From NCBI RefSeq assembly GCF_900105675.1, contig NZ_LT629786.1, positions 3,534,001 through 3,598,000 of the forward strand: a stretch of DNA of 64,000 nucleotides, given 5' to 3'. How positions within the stretch are numbered: position 1 is the stretch's first letter; each line of letters starts with the position of its first letter. Source of the DNA: Pseudomonas synxantha. GTDB lineage: Bacteria > Pseudomonadota > Gammaproteobacteria > Pseudomonadales > Pseudomonadaceae. A program made the translations under genes and the position numbers. Under the pieces are notes generated by a model. The model did not search any database. It saw only the letters and a program-made list of their open reading frames with translations, and was not told the origin of the DNA. Positions 29,314 through 38,972 of this stretch are shown in pieces.

Positions 29314-31089
29314 ATGAGCAAAATGAGAGCAATCGAAGCCGCCGTCCTGGTGATGCGCCGTGAAGGTGTGGATACCGCCTTCGGTATCCCAGGCGCTGCG
29401 ATCAACCCGCTGTATTCGGCCTTGCAGAAGGTGGGCGGCATCGATCACGTCCTTGCTCGCCATGTTGAAGGCGCCTCGCACATGGCCGAGGGCTACACCC
29501 GCACCAAGGCCGGTAATATCGGCGTGTGCATCGGCACCTCTGGGCCAGCGGGCACCGACATGGTCACCGGCTTGTACAGCGCCTCGGCCGATTCGATCCC
29601 GATCCTGTGCATCACCGGGCAAGCCCCCCGCGCTCGCATGCACAAGGAAGACTTCCAGGCCGTGGACATCACCAGCATCGTCAAGCCGGTGACCAAGTGG
29701 GCGACCACCGTGCTGGAACCAGGCCAAGTGCCCTACGCGTTCCAGAAAGCCTTTTATGAAATGCGCTCCGGCCGTCCAGGTCCGGTGCTGATCGACTTGC
29801 CATTCGACGTGCAAATGGCCGAGATCGAGTTCGATATCGATGCCTACCAACCGCTGCCCCTGGCCAAGCCGTTGGCCACGCGTATCCAGGTCGAAAAAGC
29901 CCTGGCCCTGCTCGACCAGGCTGAGCGCCCATTGCTGGTCAGTGGCGGTGGCGTGATCAACGCCGACGCCAGTGAGTTGCTGGTGGAGTTCGCTGAATTG
30001 ACTGGCATCCCAGTGATCCCGACCCTGATGGGCTGGGGTACCATTCCCGACGATCACCCGCTGATGGTGGGTATGGTCGGCCTGCAAACTTCCCACCGTT
30101 ATGGCAACGCGACGATGCTCAAGTCGGACGTGGTGCTGGGTATCGGCAACCGCTGGGCCAACCGCCACACCGGTTCGGTGGAGGTCTACACCGAAGGGCG
30201 CAAATTCATCCACGTCGACATCGAGCCGACGCAGATTGGCCGCGTGTTCACCCCGGACCTGGGCATCGTTTCCGATGCCGGCAGCGCACTGACGATGTTT
30301 ATCGAAGTGGCCCGCGAATGGAAAGCCGCCGGCAAGCTCAAGGACCGCAGCGCCTGGTTGCATGACTGCCAGCAGCGCAAAGCCACCCTGCACCGCAAGA
30401 CCCACTTCGACAACGTGCCGGTCAAGCCGCAACGGGTGTACGAAGAGATGAACCAGGTGTTCGGCAAAGACACCTGCTACGTCAGCACCATCGGCCTGTC
30501 GCAGATTGCCGGCGCGCAATTCCTGCATGTCTACAAGCCACGCCACTGGATCAACTGCGGCCAGGCCGGCCCGTTGGGCTGGACCATTCCCGCGGCGCTG
30601 GGCGTGGTCAAGGCCGACCCGAGCCGCAAGGTAGTGGCGTTGTCGGGCGACTATGACTTCCAGTTCATGATCGAAGAACTGGCGGTGGGCGCGCAATTCA
30701 AGCTGCCGTACATCCACGTAGTGGTAAACAACTCGTACCTGGGGCTGATCCGCCAGGCCCAGCGCGGATTTGAAATGGACTATTGCGTGCAGCTGTCCTT
30801 CGACAACCTCAATGCCCCGGAGCTCAACGGCTATGGCGTCGACCATGTGGCCGTCGCCGAGGGCCTGGGTTGCAAGGCCCTGCGCGTGTTCGAGCCAGGG
30901 CAGATCCAGCCGGCCCTGCGCCGCGCCCAGGAAATGATCGAAGAATTCAAGGTGCCGGTGATCGTTGAGATTATTCTGGAACGGGTGACCAATATTTCCA
31001 TGGGCACCGAAATCAACGCCGTCAATGAATTCGAAGACCTGGCCCTGGTCGGCAACGATGCGCCGACCGCCATTTCCCTGCTCGATTAA
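29314..31089 (+). CDS. gcl: glyoxylate carboligase
   Basis: ThDP-dependent ligase that joins two glyoxylate molecules to tartronate semialdehyde with loss of CO2. 591 residues. The N-terminal [20 protein letters not shown] and [16 protein letters not shown] identify Gcl: V51 replaces the glutamate that most ThDP enzymes use to activate the cofactor, a known peculiarity of this enzyme. The C-terminal ThDP/Mg site includes [15 protein letters not shown] and [12 protein letters not shown]. The ATG at 29314 is preceded by AAGAGG. It is the first gene of the gcl-hyi-glxR series. Confidence 0.97.
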   Translation: MSKMRAIEAAVLVMRREGVDTAFGIPGAAINPLYSALQKVGGIDHVLARHVEGASHMAEGYTRTKAGNIGVCIGTSGPAGTDMVTGLYSASADSIPILCITGQAPRARMHKEDFQAVDITSIVKPVTKWATTVLEPGQVPYAFQKAFYEMRSGRPGPVLIDLPFDVQMAEIEFDIDAYQPLPLAKPLATRIQVEKALALLDQAERPLLVSGGGVINADASELLVEFAELTGIPVIPTLMGWGTIPDDHPLMVGMVGLQTSHRYGNATMLKSDVVLGIGNRWANRHTGSVEVYTEGRKFIHVDIEPTQIGRVFTPDLGIVSDAGSALTMFIEVAREWKAAGKLKDRSAWLHDCQQRKATLHRKTHFDNVPVKPQRVYEEMNQVFGKDTCYVSTIGLSQIAGAQFLHVYKPRHWINCGQAGPLGWTIPAALGVVKADPSRKVVALSGDYDFQFMIEELAVGAQFKLPYIHVVVNNSYLGLIRQAQRGFEMDYCVQLSFDNLNAPELNGYGVDHVAVAEGLGCKALRVFEPGQIQPALRRAQEMIEEFKVPVIVEIILERVTNISMGTEINAVNEFEDLALVGNDAPTAISLLD

Positions 31090-31099
31090 GGAGAACCCT

Positions 31100-31882
31100 A
31101 TGCCGCGCTTTGCCGCCAACCTGTCCATGCTGTTCACCGAACAGGACTTCCTTGCTCGCTTCAAGGCAGCCGCCGACGCCGGCTTCGAAGGTGTGGAATA
31201 CCTGTTCCCGTATGAGTTCAGCTCCGCCGAGATCAAGGCGCAGCTCGATGCCAACGGCCTGAGCCAAGTGCTGTTCAACTTGCCGGCCGGCGACTGGGCC
31301 AAGGGCGAGCGTGGCCTGGCCTGTCACCCGGACCGGGTCGAGGAGTTCCGTGCCGGGGTCAAGCTGGCTATCGCCTACGCCCAGGTACTGGGTAACACCC
31401 AGATCAACTGCCTGGCGGGTATCCGTCCACAGGGCGTGGACGACGAAACCCTGGAAAAGACCTTTGTCGCCAATCTCAAGTACGCCGCCGACAAGCTGCA
31501 AGCAGCGGGCATCAAGCTGGTGATGGAGATGATCAACACCCGTGACATCCCGGGCTTCTACCTGAATAACACGGCCCAGGCCCTGTCGATTCGCGAGCAG
31601 GTGGGCAGTGACAACCTGTTCCTGCAATACGACATCTATCACATGCAAATCATGGAAGGCGACCTGGCACGGACCATGGCGGCGCACCTGGGGCAGATCA
31701 ACCATATCCAGCTGGCGGACAACCCGGGGCGCAATGAGCCGGGGACTGGGGAGATCAACTATCGCTTCCTGTTCGAGCATCTGGACCGCATTGGCTACAC
31801 GGGTTGGGTTGGCTGTGAGTACAAGCCCTTGACCACCACCGAAGCAGGTTTGGGCTGGCTCAAGACCCATAACGCGCTCTAA
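31100..31882 (+). CDS. hyi: hydroxypyruvate isomerase
   Basis: Interconverts hydroxypyruvate and tartronate semialdehyde. 260 residues, a xylose-isomerase-like TIM barrel: MPRFAANLSMLFTEQDFLAR at the start, GVEYLFPYEF, MEMINTRDIPGFYL with the metal-binding glutamate, DIYHMQIMEGDL and GCEYKPLTTTEAGLGWL. It starts 10 nt after gcl with GGAGAAC as ribosome site, so it is cotranscribed and feeds the same tartronate semialdehyde pool. Confidence 0.96.
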   Translation: MPRFAANLSMLFTEQDFLARFKAAADAGFEGVEYLFPYEFSSAEIKAQLDANGLSQVLFNLPAGDWAKGERGLACHPDRVEEFRAGVKLAIAYAQVLGNTQINCLAGIRPQGVDDETLEKTFVANLKYAADKLQAAGIKLVMEMINTRDIPGFYLNNTAQALSIREQVGSDNLFLQYDIYHMQIMEGDLARTMAAHLGQINHIQLADNPGRNEPGTGEINYRFLFEHLDRIGYTGWVGCEYKPLTTTEAGLGWLKTHNAL

Positions 31883-31900
31883 CACACACCGCCTAACCCC

Positions 31901-31990
31901 TGTGGGAGGGGGCTTGCTCCCGATAGCAATCTTTCATTCAACAGGTGTGTCGACTGATGCACCGCTATCGGGAGCAAGCCCCCTCCCACA
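31901..31990. repeat. REPIN
   Basis: Inverted REP pair between hyi and glxR. Interior and arms are nearly the same as those of the REPIN at 32970-33059 on the other side of glxR, in the same orientation. Confidence 0.88.
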
Positions 31991-32056
31991 TTGGACCTGA
32001 TGTGTCTGGCAGACCTCAACAAGTCTGCCTACCGAATAAAAAAGAGGATTTTGATC

Positions 32057-32947
32057 ATGGCTAAAATCGGATTTATCGGCACCGGCATCATGGGCCAGCC
32101 TATGGCCGCCAACCTGCAGAAAGCAGGGCACCAACTGTTTCTCTCCGAGCATCACGGCAAGGCCCCGCAAGCGCTGATCGACGCTGGCGCCATCGCCCTG
32201 GCCAACCCGCAGCAAGTCGCGCAAGAAGCCGAATTCATCATCGTCATGGTGCCGGACACCCCACAGGTCGAAGACGTGCTGTTGCGCGCCGACGGCGTGG
32301 CCGCCGGCCTGTCGCCGAACAAAGTGGTGATCGACATGAGTTCGATCTCCCCCACCGCCACCAAGGCGTTCGCGGCGAAGATCAACGAGACCGGCGCGCA
32401 GTATCTGGACGCACCGGTGTCCGGCGGTGAAGTCGGCGCCAAGGCCGGCACCTTGAGCATCATGATCGGTGGCGAACCGCAGACCTTCGAACGTGCATTG
32501 CCGCTGTTCCAGGCCATGGGCAAGAACATCACCCTCGTGGGCGGTAACGGCGATGGCCAGACCGCCAAGGTCGCCAACCAGATCATCGTTGCACTGAACA
32601 TCCAGGCGGTGGCCGAAGCGCTGCTTTTCGCCTCCAAGAACGGCGCCGACCCGGCCAAGGTGCGGGAAGCGCTGATGGGCGGCTTTGCGTCGTCGAAGAT
32701 CCTGGAAGTGCATGGCGAACGCATGATCAAGGGGACTTTCGACCCGGGCTTTCGCATCAACCTGCACCAGAAGGACCTGAACCTGGCCTTGGCCGGCGCC
32801 AAGGAACTGGGGATCAACCTGCCGAATACCGCCGGCACCCAGCAAGTGTTCAGCACCTGCACGGCCATTGGCGGCGGTAACTGGGACCACTCGGCGCTGA
32901 TCAAGGGTCTGGAGCATATGGCCAATTTCTCGATTCGCGATAAATAA
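32057..32947 (+). CDS. glxR: tartronate semialdehyde reductase (2-hydroxy-3-oxopropionate reductase)
   Basis: Reduces tartronate semialdehyde to D-glycerate with NAD(P)H. 296 residues of the beta-hydroxyacid dehydrogenase family: Rossmann GFIGTGIMGQPMAANLQKAG at residue 5, substrate loop DAPVSGGEVGAKAGTLSIM, and the catalytic lysine in GQTAKVANQII (about 171). I start at the ATG at 32057 (MAKIGFIGTG), with AAGAGGA upstream. It is separated from hyi by a REPIN and flanked by a second near-copy. Confidence 0.96.
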   Translation: MAKIGFIGTGIMGQPMAANLQKAGHQLFLSEHHGKAPQALIDAGAIALANPQQVAQEAEFIIVMVPDTPQVEDVLLRADGVAAGLSPNKVVIDMSSISPTATKAFAAKINETGAQYLDAPVSGGEVGAKAGTLSIMIGGEPQTFERALPLFQAMGKNITLVGGNGDGQTAKVANQIIVALNIQAVAEALLFASKNGADPAKVREALMGGFASSKILEVHGERMIKGTFDPGFRINLHQKDLNLALAGAKELGINLPNTAGTQQVFSTCTAIGGGNWDHSALIKGLEHMANFSIRDK

Positions 32948-32969
32948 CCCATCTTGGAATGTAATCCAG

Positions 32970-33059
32970 TGTGGGAGGGGGCTTGCTCCCGATAGCAATC
33001 TGTCATTCAACCACTATGTCGACTGATGCACCGCTATCGGGAGCAAGCCCCCTCCCACA
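32970..33059. repeat. REPIN
   Basis: Inverted REP pair between glxR and the glycerate kinase gene; direct near-copy of 31901-31990, sharing for example CGACTGATGCACCGCTATCG in the interior. Confidence 0.88.
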
Positions 33060-33113
33060 TTTTGATTGCGTTCCAAGTCCCAATGCTAATAACAAGAATC
33101 CGGGAGCCCGCTT

Positions 33114-34394
33114 ATGTCGGTCGATCCGCAACACCTGCTTCGCGAGCTGTTTGCCACAGCCATCGACGCCGCCCATCCCCGGCAAGCCCTTGAACCTTAC
33201 CTCCCCGCCGACCGCAGTGGCCGGGTAATCGTGATCGGCGCCGGCAAGGCCGCGGCCGCCATGGCCCTGGTCGTGGAAAATTGCTGGCAGGGCGAAGTGT
33301 CGGGCCTGGTGGTCACCCGCTACGGCCACGGCGCGCCGTGCCAGAAAATCGAGGTGGTCGAAGCGGCCCACCCGGTCCCCGACGCTGCCGGCCTGGCCGT
33401 GGCCCAGCGCGTGCTGGAGTTGATCAGCCACCTGACCGAAGACGACCGCGTGATCTTCCTGCTTTCCGGCGGTGGCTCCGCATTGCTGGCCCTGCCGGCC
33501 GAAGGCATCAGCCTGGCCGACAAGCAAGCCATCAATAAAGCCCTGCTCAAATCCGGCGCCACCATCGGCGAGATGAATTGCGTGCGCAAACACCTCTCGG
33601 CGATCAAGGGCGGGCGCTTGGCCAAGGCGGCCTGGCCGGCCACCGTATACACCTACGCGATTTCCGATGTGCCGGGCGATCAGGCAACGGTGATCGCCTC
33701 CGGCCCTACCGTCGGCGACCCCAGCACCTCGCAGCAGGCCCTGGGGATTCTCAAGCGCTACGGCATCGACGCCCCCGCCTCGGTGCGCATCTGGCTGCAA
33801 AACCCCGACTCGGAAACGGTCAAGCCCGGCGACCCGGTACTTGCCCGCAGCCACTTCCAATTGATCGCCCGCCCCCAGCAATCCCTGGAAGCGGTAGCCG
33901 TGAAAGTACGTCAGGCCGGGTTCAGCCCGCTGATCCTCGGCGACCTGGAAGGTGAAGCGCGGGAGGTGGCCAAGGTACATGCCGGTATCGCCCGGCAGAT
34001 CGTCCAGCACGGCCAGCCATTGGCGGCGCCCTGTGTGATCCTGTCCGGCGGCGAGACCACCGTCACCGTGCGCGGCGATGGCCGAGGCGGGCGCAATGCG
34101 GAATTCCTGCTCAGCCTCACCGACAGCCTCAAGGGCCTGCCCGGCGTGTACGCCCTGGCCGGCGACACCGATGGCATCGACGGCTCGGAAGACAACGCGG
34201 GCGCCATCATGACCCCCAGCAGCTACGCCCGCGCAGAGGCCTTGGGCCTGTCGGCCAGCGACGAGTTGGACAACAACAACGGCTACGGCTATTTCGCCGC
34301 CCTGGGCGACTTGATCGTCACCGAGCCGACCCGTACCAACGTCAACGACTTCCGTGCCATCCTGATCCTTGAGACTGCCAAACATGACGCCTGA
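33114..34394 (+). CDS. glycerate 2-kinase (MOFRL family; often named TtuD)
   Basis: 426 residues. The N-terminal DUF4147/GckA-like domain contains VIGAGKAAAAMALVVE, AAHPVPDAAG, LLSGGGSALLALPAEG and AISDVPGDQATVIASGPTVG; the C-terminal MOFRL domain contains LSGGETTVTVRGDGRGGRNA and AGDTDGIDG. The family phosphorylates D-glycerate to 2-phosphoglycerate. The common label 'hydroxypyruvate reductase TtuD' is probably historical. It follows glxR, so it takes the D-glycerate that GlxR makes, and it overlaps pykF by 11 nt, which carries the product on to pyruvate after enolase. Confidence 0.9.
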   Translation: MSVDPQHLLRELFATAIDAAHPRQALEPYLPADRSGRVIVIGAGKAAAAMALVVENCWQGEVSGLVVTRYGHGAPCQKIEVVEAAHPVPDAAGLAVAQRVLELISHLTEDDRVIFLLSGGGSALLALPAEGISLADKQAINKALLKSGATIGEMNCVRKHLSAIKGGRLAKAAWPATVYTYAISDVPGDQATVIASGPTVGDPSTSQQALGILKRYGIDAPASVRIWLQNPDSETVKPGDPVLARSHFQLIARPQQSLEAVAVKVRQAGFSPLILGDLEGEAREVAKVHAGIARQIVQHGQPLAAPCVILSGGETTVTVRGDGRGGRNAEFLLSLTDSLKGLPGVYALAGDTDGIDGSEDNAGAIMTPSSYARAEALGLSASDELDNNNGYGYFAALGDLIVTEPTRTNVNDFRAILILETAKHDA

Positions 34395-35799
34395 TAAGAA
34401 GGTCAAGATCCTCGCCACCCTGGGCCCGGCCACCGACAGTATCGATGACATCCTTGAGCTGGTGCAGGCCGGGGTGAATATCTTCCGTCTCAACTTCAGT
34501 CACGGCGAACACGCCGACCATGCCCAGCGCTACCAGTGGATTCGCCAGGTAGAGCGCCAGTTGAACTACCCACTGGGCATCCTCATGGACCTGCAAGGAC
34601 CAAAGCTGCGGGTCGGGCGTTTTGCCGAGGGCAAGGTGCAGTTGATTCGCGGCCAGGCCCTGCGCCTGGACCTGGACCCGACGCCCGGCGACCAGCGCCG
34701 CGTCAACTTGCCCCATCCGGAAATCATCGCAGCCCTTGAACCGGGCATGGACTTGCTGCTCGATGACGGCAAGCTGCGCCTGCGCGTGATTACCAAGCAT
34801 GCCGACGCCATCGACACCACGGTGCTCAATGGCGGCGAGCTGTCCGACCGCAAAGGCGTAAACGTCCCACAAGCTTTGTTGGAACTCAGCCCGCTCACCG
34901 CCAAAGATCGCCGCGACTTGAGCTTCGGCCTGGAACTGGGCGTGGACTGGGTGGCACTGTCGTTTGTACAGCGCCCGGAAGACATCCGCGAGGCCCGCGA
35001 GCTGATTGGCGACAAGGCGTTCCTGATGGCCAAGATCGAGAAGCCCTCGGCCGTGCAGCGCCTGCAGGAAATTGCCGAGCTGAGCGATGCGATCATGGTA
35101 GCCAGAGGCGACCTGGGCGTGGAAGTACCGGCCGAAAGCGTGCCGCAGATCCAGAAAGACATCATCAGCACGTGTCGTCAATTGGGCAAGCCGGTGGTGG
35201 TGGCCACGCAGATGCTTGAGTCCATGCGTTTCTCCCCGGCGCCGACCCGTGCCGAAGTCACCGATGTCGCCAACGCCGTGGCCGAGGGTGCGGACGCGGT
35301 GATGCTGTCGGCGGAAACCGCGTCGGGCGATTATCCGCTGGAAGCCGTGCAGATGATGAGCAAGATCATCCGCCAGGTGGAAAACGGCCCGGACTACCAG
35401 GCGCAACTGGACGTCAGCCGGCCCAAGGCGGATGCCACGGTGTCGGACGCCATCAGCTGTGCGATCCGGCGCATCAGCAGCATCCTGCCGGTGGCGGTGC
35501 TGGTGAACTACAGCGAGTCGGGCAGTTCCAGCTTGCGCGCCGCACGGGAACGGCCGGTGGCACCGATCCTCAACCTCACGCCGAACCTGTCCACGGCGCG
35601 GCGCTTGAGCGTGGCGTGGGGCGTGCACTCGGTGGTCAATGACCGTCTGCGCCAGGTGGATGAGGTGTGTTCCACCGCGTTGGAAATCGCCCAGGCTCAG
35701 GGTATGGCGCAACGCGGGGATACCTTGGTGATTACCGCGGGGGTGCCGTTTGGGCAGCCGGGGTCGACCAATTCGTTGCGCATCGAGACATTGATTTAG
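34384..35799 (+). CDS. pykF: pyruvate kinase
   Basis: Converts phosphoenolpyruvate and ADP to pyruvate and ATP. 471 residues. MTPDKKVKILATLGPATDSI is the usual start; NIFRLNFSHGEH, MDLQGPKLRVG, MAKIEKPSAVQRL, IMVARGDLGVEVP and VATQMLESM are the active-site segments in order. The ATG at 34384 lies within the end of the glycerate kinase gene (11-nt overlap), so translation is probably coupled and glycerate flux goes directly to pyruvate. A REPIN follows 16 nt after the stop. Confidence 0.96.
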   Translation: MTPDKKVKILATLGPATDSIDDILELVQAGVNIFRLNFSHGEHADHAQRYQWIRQVERQLNYPLGILMDLQGPKLRVGRFAEGKVQLIRGQALRLDLDPTPGDQRRVNLPHPEIIAALEPGMDLLLDDGKLRLRVITKHADAIDTTVLNGGELSDRKGVNVPQALLELSPLTAKDRRDLSFGLELGVDWVALSFVQRPEDIREARELIGDKAFLMAKIEKPSAVQRLQEIAELSDAIMVARGDLGVEVPAESVPQIQKDIISTCRQLGKPVVVATQMLESMRFSPAPTRAEVTDVANAVAEGADAVMLSAETASGDYPLEAVQMMSKIIRQVENGPDYQAQLDVSRPKADATVSDAISCAIRRISSILPVAVLVNYSESGSSSLRAARERPVAPILNLTPNLSTARRLSVAWGVHSVVNDRLRQVDEVCSTALEIAQAQGMAQRGDTLVITAGVPFGQPGSTNSLRIETLI

Positions 35800-35815
35800 C
35801 GTCTGTAAGGGCCCC

Positions 35816-35880
35816 ATCGGGGGCAAGCCCTCTCCCACATTGGACTGCATTTCAACCTGTGGGAGGGGCTTGCCCCCGAT
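35816..35880. repeat. REPIN (short variant)
   Basis: ATCGGGGGCAAGCCCTCTCC and TGTGGGAGGGGCTTGCCCCC, with an interior of only about 17 nt. It separates pykF from the urea transporter gene. Confidence 0.8.
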
Positions 35881-35913
35881 GGGCACAACTGAAGTCCCAC
35901 TGACTCACCGAAA

Positions 35914-36789
35914 ATGCACAACCACACCTGCCCTGACTGGGCCGAAGCTCTGCTCAATGGCTTCAGCCAGATTTTCCTGCAACGCCACCCGCTGTGTGGC
36001 CTGCTGTGCCTGCTGGCGATCCTGATCGGCGCCCCGGCCTTGCTCGGCGGTGCGCTGCTGGGCGGGGTCGCGGGGTTGCTTACGGCCCAGCGCCGTGGCT
36101 ATCCCAAGGCTGAGCGCCAGGCTGGACTGTACAGCTACAACGGCGTACTGCTGGGCTTGTTGATCAGCCAGCACTTTGCCTGGTCGGCGCTGGTGCCACC
36201 GTTGATCCTGGCATGCGGGGGCTTGAGCGCGATCCTTACCCGGCAATGGTTGACACACGCGAACCAGCCCCAGGACTTGCCCGCCTATACCGCGCCCTTT
36301 GTTGGCCTCGGCTGGTTGCTGCTCGGGTGCGTACCTGGAAGCGCCCTTGCGCTGACCGAGCACGGCACCTTCTCTATTCTCGCCGCTCCATTTATCGGTC
36401 TTGGACAAATCATGCTGTTGGAGCAACCCATGGCAGGCATATTGATCGCCGCGGGCTTGCTGCTGGCCGACCGCCGCGCCGCGTTGTGGGCACTGAGCGG
36501 TGCCAGCCTCGGCGTGCTGGCCGGCCTTTGGCTGAACGACCCCACTGGCGCCCTGCTCGGCCTGCACAGCTATAACCCAGCGTTGGTCGCCCTGGTCCTG
36601 GGCTTGTCATGTCGCCAGCCGTGGTTGCCGCTGCTGGGCATCCTGCTGGCAATCATCCTCACCCCAGGTTTCGCCGCCCTGCACCTGCCTGCGCTGACCG
36701 CACCGTTTATCCTCGCCTGCTGGCTGGTGCGCGCCGGCCAGCGAATGCTGCGCAAACCCCACATGGACAGTCCGTTCGAATCCCCCTAG
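35914..36789 (+). CDS. urea transporter (UT family)
   Basis: 291 residues with about ten hydrophobic segments arranged as two similar halves, typical of UT channels. LNGFSQIFLQRHPLCGLLCL and QAGLYSYNGVLLGLL in the first half are repeated in character by GLGQIMLLEQPMAGILIAAG and GLHSYNPALVALVLGL in the second; the paired YNG/YNP turns match the UT fold. Purine or allantoin breakdown releases both urea and glyoxylate, which would explain its place beside gcl (inference). Confidence 0.85.
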   Translation: MHNHTCPDWAEALLNGFSQIFLQRHPLCGLLCLLAILIGAPALLGGALLGGVAGLLTAQRRGYPKAERQAGLYSYNGVLLGLLISQHFAWSALVPPLILACGGLSAILTRQWLTHANQPQDLPAYTAPFVGLGWLLLGCVPGSALALTEHGTFSILAAPFIGLGQIMLLEQPMAGILIAAGLLLADRRAALWALSGASLGVLAGLWLNDPTGALLGLHSYNPALVALVLGLSCRQPWLPLLGILLAIILTPGFAALHLPALTAPFILACWLVRAGQRMLRKPHMDSPFESP

Positions 36790-36820
36790 GCTTGCTCGAT
36801 ATTCGCTTCAGGCAGGACTT

Positions 36821-37645
36821 ATGGACAGTAACAACGACTGGCGCCAGCGGCTCTACATCATGGTTTTCCAAAGCGACACCGTCGCCGGGCGGCGCTTTGA
36901 CGGCATCCTGCTGCTGATCATCCTCGCCAGCCTGGTGATCGTGATGCTCGACAGCATCGATGAAATCCACCAGAACTACGCGGATGTGCTGGCCTATATC
37001 GAGTGGGGCTTCACGCTGATCTTCGCCATCGAATACGGCCTGCGCCTGTATTGCTCGCCCAAGCCGCTGCGCTATGCCTTCAGCTTTTACGGCCTGGTGG
37101 ACTTGCTGGCCATCGTCCCCGGCATCCTCGCCCTGTACTACAGCGATGCGCAGTACCTGCTGATCATCCGCATCATTCGCATGCTGCGCATCTTCCGCGT
37201 ACTCAAGCTCAGCCCGTACCTCAAGCAGGCCAACTACCTGATGGCGGCGCTGCGCGGCAGCAAGCAGAAGATCGTGGTGTTCCTGGTCAGCGTGTGCACG
37301 CTGGTGACGGTGTTCGGCACCCTGATGTACGTGATCGAAGGCCCGGAACATGGGTTCACCAGTATTCCCAAGGGCATCTATTGGGCCATCGTCACCCTGA
37401 CCACCGTGGGCTTCGGCGATATCGTGCCCAAGACGCCGCTGGGCCAGGTAATTTCGTCGCTGGTGATGATCACCGGTTATTCGATCATCGCGGTGCCGAC
37501 GGGCATTTTTACTGCAGAGCTGGCCAGTGCCATGCGCGGTGAACAGTTGCAAACCGACTGCCCGGCGTGCAAGAAGAACAGCCATGAGCCCAATGCGGCT
37601 TTTTGCTCGCGATGTGGCAGTAACCTTTTTCATAAACTGGAATAA
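36821..37645 (+). CDS. voltage-gated potassium channel with C-terminal zinc ribbon
   Basis: 274 residues, six membrane segments. S4 is RIIRMLRIFRVLKLS with an arginine every third residue (about 124-138). The pore loop YWAIVTLTTVGFGDIVPKT holds the selectivity filter TVGFGD. The tail has CPACKKN...CSRCGSN, two CxxC pairs 15 residues apart, like a small zinc ribbon, unusual for KvAP-type channels. It follows the urea transporter with a 31-nt gap. The substrate is K+ by filter sequence; physiological trigger unknown. Confidence 0.93.
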   Translation: MDSNNDWRQRLYIMVFQSDTVAGRRFDGILLLIILASLVIVMLDSIDEIHQNYADVLAYIEWGFTLIFAIEYGLRLYCSPKPLRYAFSFYGLVDLLAIVPGILALYYSDAQYLLIIRIIRMLRIFRVLKLSPYLKQANYLMAALRGSKQKIVVFLVSVCTLVTVFGTLMYVIEGPEHGFTSIPKGIYWAIVTLTTVGFGDIVPKTPLGQVISSLVMITGYSIIAVPTGIFTAELASAMRGEQLQTDCPACKKNSHEPNAAFCSRCGSNLFHKLE

Positions 37646-37739
37646 CCAAAGGTCGTTTTAATCTTTATAGGTCTATGCAGGCCCGGCTATAGTCGCTGGC
37701 AAATTGCCTCCCCTCTTCTCCAACAACAAGGAATGAGCA

Positions 37740-38741
37740 GTGAAAAAGATCCTCAGCGCCTCTCTTCTGGCCGCCAGCCTGGCCTTGGCGGGCTCCGCCC
37801 AGGCCGCGACCACCCTGCTCAACGTCTCCTACGACGTGATGCGCGATTTCTACAAGGACTACAACGCTGCCTTCCAGAAGCATTGGGAAGCCGAGCACCC
37901 TGACGACAAGCTGACGTTGCAGATGTCCTTCGGCGGTTCCAGCAAACAGGCACGCTCGGTGATCGACGGCCTGCCGGCTGACGTGATTACCATGAACATG
38001 GCCACCGACATCAATGCTCTGGTCGACAATGGCAAATTGGTGCCGGACAACTGGGTGACGCGCCTGCCGAACAACAGTGCACCCTTCACCTCCGCCACCG
38101 TGTTCATCGTGCGCAAGGACAACCCCAAGGCGTTGAAAGACTGGCCGGATTTGCTCAAGGACGGCGTGCAGGTGATCGTTCCCAACCCGAAGACCTCGGG
38201 TAACGGCCGCTACACCTACCTGTCGGCCTGGGGCTATGTGCTCAAGAACGGCGGCGACGAAGAGAAAGCCAAGACCTTCGTCGGCAAGCTGTTCAAACAA
38301 GCGCCGGTGCTGGACACCGGTGGCCGTGCCGCCACCACCACGTTCATGACAAACCAGATCGGCGACGTGCTGGTGACCTTCGAAAACGAAGCAGAAATGA
38401 TCGCCCGTGAGTTTGGACGGGATCAGTTCGAAGTGGTCTACCCAAGTGTGTCCGCCGAAGCCGAGCCGCCTGTGTCGGTGGTGGATAAAGTGGTCGAGAA
38501 GAAAGGCACCCGTACCGCGGCGGAAGACTACCTGAAGTACCTGTGGTCGCCGGAAGGCCAGGAAATTGCGGCCAACAATTACCTGCGCCCACGGGACCCG
38601 AAGGTGTTGGCCAAGTACACCGACCGCTTCCCGAAGGTGGACTTCCTGTCGGTGGAGAAGACCTTTGGCGACTGGCGCACGGTGCAGAAGACCCACTTCA
38701 ATGATGGCGGGGTGTTTGACCAGATCTACAGTGGTCAATAA
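37740..38741 (+). CDS. sulfate ABC transporter substrate-binding protein
   Basis: 333-residue periplasmic binding protein of the Sbp/CysP family. Signal peptide MKKILSASLLAASLALAGSA ending AQA, then LLNVSYDVMRDFYKDYNAAF, FGGSSKQARSVIDGLPADV (sulfate contacts), IVPNPKTSGNGRYTYLSAWG, DTGGRAATTTF and the C-terminal KTFGDWRTVQKTHF. Start is GTG at 37740, with AAGGAA eight bases upstream; a nearby ATG (37734) is in another frame. No cysTWA genes are adjacent, so it serves a sulfate/thiosulfate permease encoded elsewhere. Confidence 0.95.
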   Translation: MKKILSASLLAASLALAGSAQAATTLLNVSYDVMRDFYKDYNAAFQKHWEAEHPDDKLTLQMSFGGSSKQARSVIDGLPADVITMNMATDINALVDNGKLVPDNWVTRLPNNSAPFTSATVFIVRKDNPKALKDWPDLLKDGVQVIVPNPKTSGNGRYTYLSAWGYVLKNGGDEEKAKTFVGKLFKQAPVLDTGGRAATTTFMTNQIGDVLVTFENEAEMIAREFGRDQFEVVYPSVSAEAEPPVSVVDKVVEKKGTRTAAEDYLKYLWSPEGQEIAANNYLRPRDPKVLAKYTDRFPKVDFLSVEKTFGDWRTVQKTHFNDGGVFDQIYSGQ

Positions 38742-38762
38742 CTGAAGAAATGCGGTAACAAA

Positions 38763-38852
38763 TGTGGGAGGGGGCTTGCTCCCGATGGCGGTGTGTCAGC
38801 CAAGACATAGGCTGACTGACACACCGCCATCGGGAGCAAGCCCCCTCCCACA
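38763..38852. repeat. REPIN
   Basis: Inverted REP pair with interior GATGGCGGTGTGTCAGCCAA..., itself partly palindromic (CCGCCATCGGG on the far side). It lies between the sulfate-binding protein gene and the MFS gene. Confidence 0.88.
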
Positions 38853-38972
38853 TTGGGTTTTGCATTGAGTCATTATTTCGCGGCATGACAGTTATCACGC
38901 CAAGCGGCCTACTCACTGCCGGCCCATGTCTTTATTCTCTCACCCCATCGTCCTTCGCCTTATGAGAACACC

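Noticed and set aside
31901..33059. REP pairs as a CRISPR-like or terminator series
   Set aside because: They are inverted pairs with conserved interiors (REPINs), not direct repeats with unique spacers, and lack T-runs.
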